64,000 nt of DNA from Pseudoips prasinana (taxonomy: Eukaryota; Arthropoda; Insecta; Lepidoptera; Nolidae), in the NCBI GenBank assembly GCA_951640165.1, contig OX621247.1, positions 33,702,001 through 33,766,000 on the forward strand. Direction: 5' to 3'. Positions within the stretch are counted from its first letter, which is position 1, and the number at the start of each line of letters is the position of its first letter. Below, piece by piece: positions 62,943 to 64,000 of this stretch. Under the pieces are notes generated by a model. The model searched no databases. It was not told where the DNA came from and worked only from the letters and a program-made list of their open reading frames with translations. Position numbers and translations under genes: made by a program.

Positions 62943-63224
62943 TACAATATCTTAATATTAGCAAATACAGTGTCTATTTATTGACCGTCGTCTTTTTTGC
63001 TATATTTAATGATATATGTGCATTTTTGACACATTTTTAAATTATCAAAGTATCATTTGTCATAGGTATTATTTTACCGAACTATACTTCGCAGATTTAG
63101 AAAATAACTTTTTGCTATTGGCTGAAGCCTCTTTTGAACTTTTGAGCTTCTTTTGACTGAGCCCATTTGTAATTCAAGCGTAGGCTAAATTAGATTATTA
63201 TTCAATATAGATAAGGTCTTGGTT
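62943..63224. other. no gene recognised
   Basis: AT-rich spacer. Confidence 0.4.
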
Positions 63225-63360
63225 TCAAATCTTGTGTCAGGAAAAAAGTGATATTGGGATTTTTCTGCCATGAAGAATTCTGAGTATCCCCGGTGCCTAT
63301 ACGAGCACGGTAAGCCGTTAGTCCTGTACTTGAACTCTTTCCGGTAGTGTCAGTACAATC
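63225..63360 (+). mobile_element. SINE-A fragment, diverged
   Basis: TTGGTTTCAAATCTTGTG, GCACGGTAAGCCGTTAG, GTCCTGTACTTGAAC and TTTCCGGTAGTG. Confidence 0.65.
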
Positions 63361-63544
63361 CTGGGTAGGCGGAGAAGAGGGTAACAGAGTCGGCAATGCA
63401 TCCAGTAATGATACTATATGTGTTGCATATTTAATGCTAGATAAGATACATGTAATATTTACATTTTTTATCTACTTCATTAACTTGGCTAAACATAGCG
63501 GTTTAGCTTTATACCTGTGTAACACCTATATAATATGTATGTTT
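63361..63544. other. no gene recognised
   Basis: AT-rich spacer. Confidence 0.4.
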
Positions 63545-63600
63545 ATGAAGAAGAAGAAGAAGTACACTTTATTGCAAAAATAAGTAAAACAAAACAAGCT
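63545..63600 (-). repeat. LINE 3' terminus with (CTT)n tail
   Basis: AAGAAGAAGAAGAAGTACAC then TTTATTGC. On the minus strand this is GCAATAAAGTGTAC followed by (TTC)n. Confidence 0.6.
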
Positions 63601-63764
63601 TCTTGCGTTGAATGGACCAGAATTGAAAATAACCTGATGAAGGTAGCAGAAGATGTACTAATTGAAATTAGGAGTTTAGATCGAAATTAATCTAATAACA
63701 ATACATATGTATAAATATATTTACAAATATAATATGTTTATGTTATATATAATACCTATAATAA
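63601..63764. other. no gene recognised
   Basis: Probably LINE 3' UTR of the adjoining tails; no coding motif. Confidence 0.35.
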
Positions 63765-63850
63765 TATAATAATAATAATCACTTTATTTCCAGAATATTG
63801 TTGTACAGAACCACTTACAGACCAAAATACATTGTAATGTTATTAGCTTA
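63765..63850 (-). repeat. LINE 3' terminus with (ATT)n tail
   Basis: ATAATAATAATCACTTTATT then TCCAGAATATTG. On the minus strand it ends AATAAAGTGATTATTATT. Confidence 0.6.
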
Positions 63851-64000
63851 CATAATAGGATACAACACAGTAAGTATGTAAGTATTTAATTGACACTCTG
63901 GTATCCAAAGTAAGATTTAACTTGTGTTATGGATACCAGGTCTCTCAGAATCACCAACAGAAAAATTCAACCTATTAGGTAGATGCTTAATTTAAGTGGT
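63851..64000. other. right edge, no gene recognised
   Basis: Probably continues the LINE 3' UTR of 63765. Cut by the window end. Confidence 0.35.

Overview
This 64 kb window looks like repeat-dense, gene-poor insect DNA, almost certainly lepidopteran. The evidence is the mix of repeat types: tRNA-headed SINEs, RTE-like 3' ends finishing in (GAT)n, LINE 3' UTRs with the ACCATCAGGTGA motif, a cecropia-type mariner and dispersed CCCGCGG/CAGCTAGT-ended repeats. I see no confident host gene, rRNA or functional tRNA gene. Every recognisable coding region belongs to a transposable element (TE). I made these assignments by reading; no database search was run. Boundaries given as 'about' are good to roughly 10-20 bases.

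Layout. (1) 649-6312: a complete Ty3/gypsy-type LTR retrotransposon with identical 217-bp LTRs and a 4-bp target duplication. It carries an 88-codon membrane-protein ORF upstream of gag, a gag with an RG-rich tail instead of zinc knuckles, and a pol that lacks RNase H and has a 20-residue tandem duplication inside the reverse transcriptase. It sits between two inverted copies of a dispersed repeat (family A). (2) 6506-11185: a two-ORF non-LTR retrotransposon on the minus strand, both frames open, ending in a (TAGA)n tail. (3) 12.1-28 kb: a pentanucleotide microsatellite, several SINE families, LINE 3' fragments and hairpin elements. (4) 28.1-30.9 kb: a unit bounded by a 36-bp perfect inverted repeat, containing a frameshifted gene of unknown function with a DTCGGQNRN motif. 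(5) 31-37 kb: more SINEs, RTE remnants and MITEs. (6) 37.7-42.8 kb: a recent tandem duplication of about 2.43 kb, with three copies of a ~226-bp repeat at the left end, junction and right end. The middle copy has the structure expected of unequal crossing-over. (7) 47047-48333: a complete mariner with an intact DD34D transposase. (8) 48.7-64 kb: further TE tails, a second long-hairpin MITE, a minisatellite of about 137-bp period and a LINE C-terminal fragment.

How the parts work together. The SINEs and MITEs have no coding capacity and would depend on enzymes from elements like those seen here. The LTR element lacks its own RNase H domain yet has identical LTRs, which suggests help in trans. 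Families SINE-B and SINE-C carry different tRNA-like heads on a shared 3' tail, suggesting modular exchange. The dense, nested, young insertions and lack of host genes fit heterochromatin or a W chromosome; that is an inference, and an assembly artefact should be excluded for the tandem duplication.
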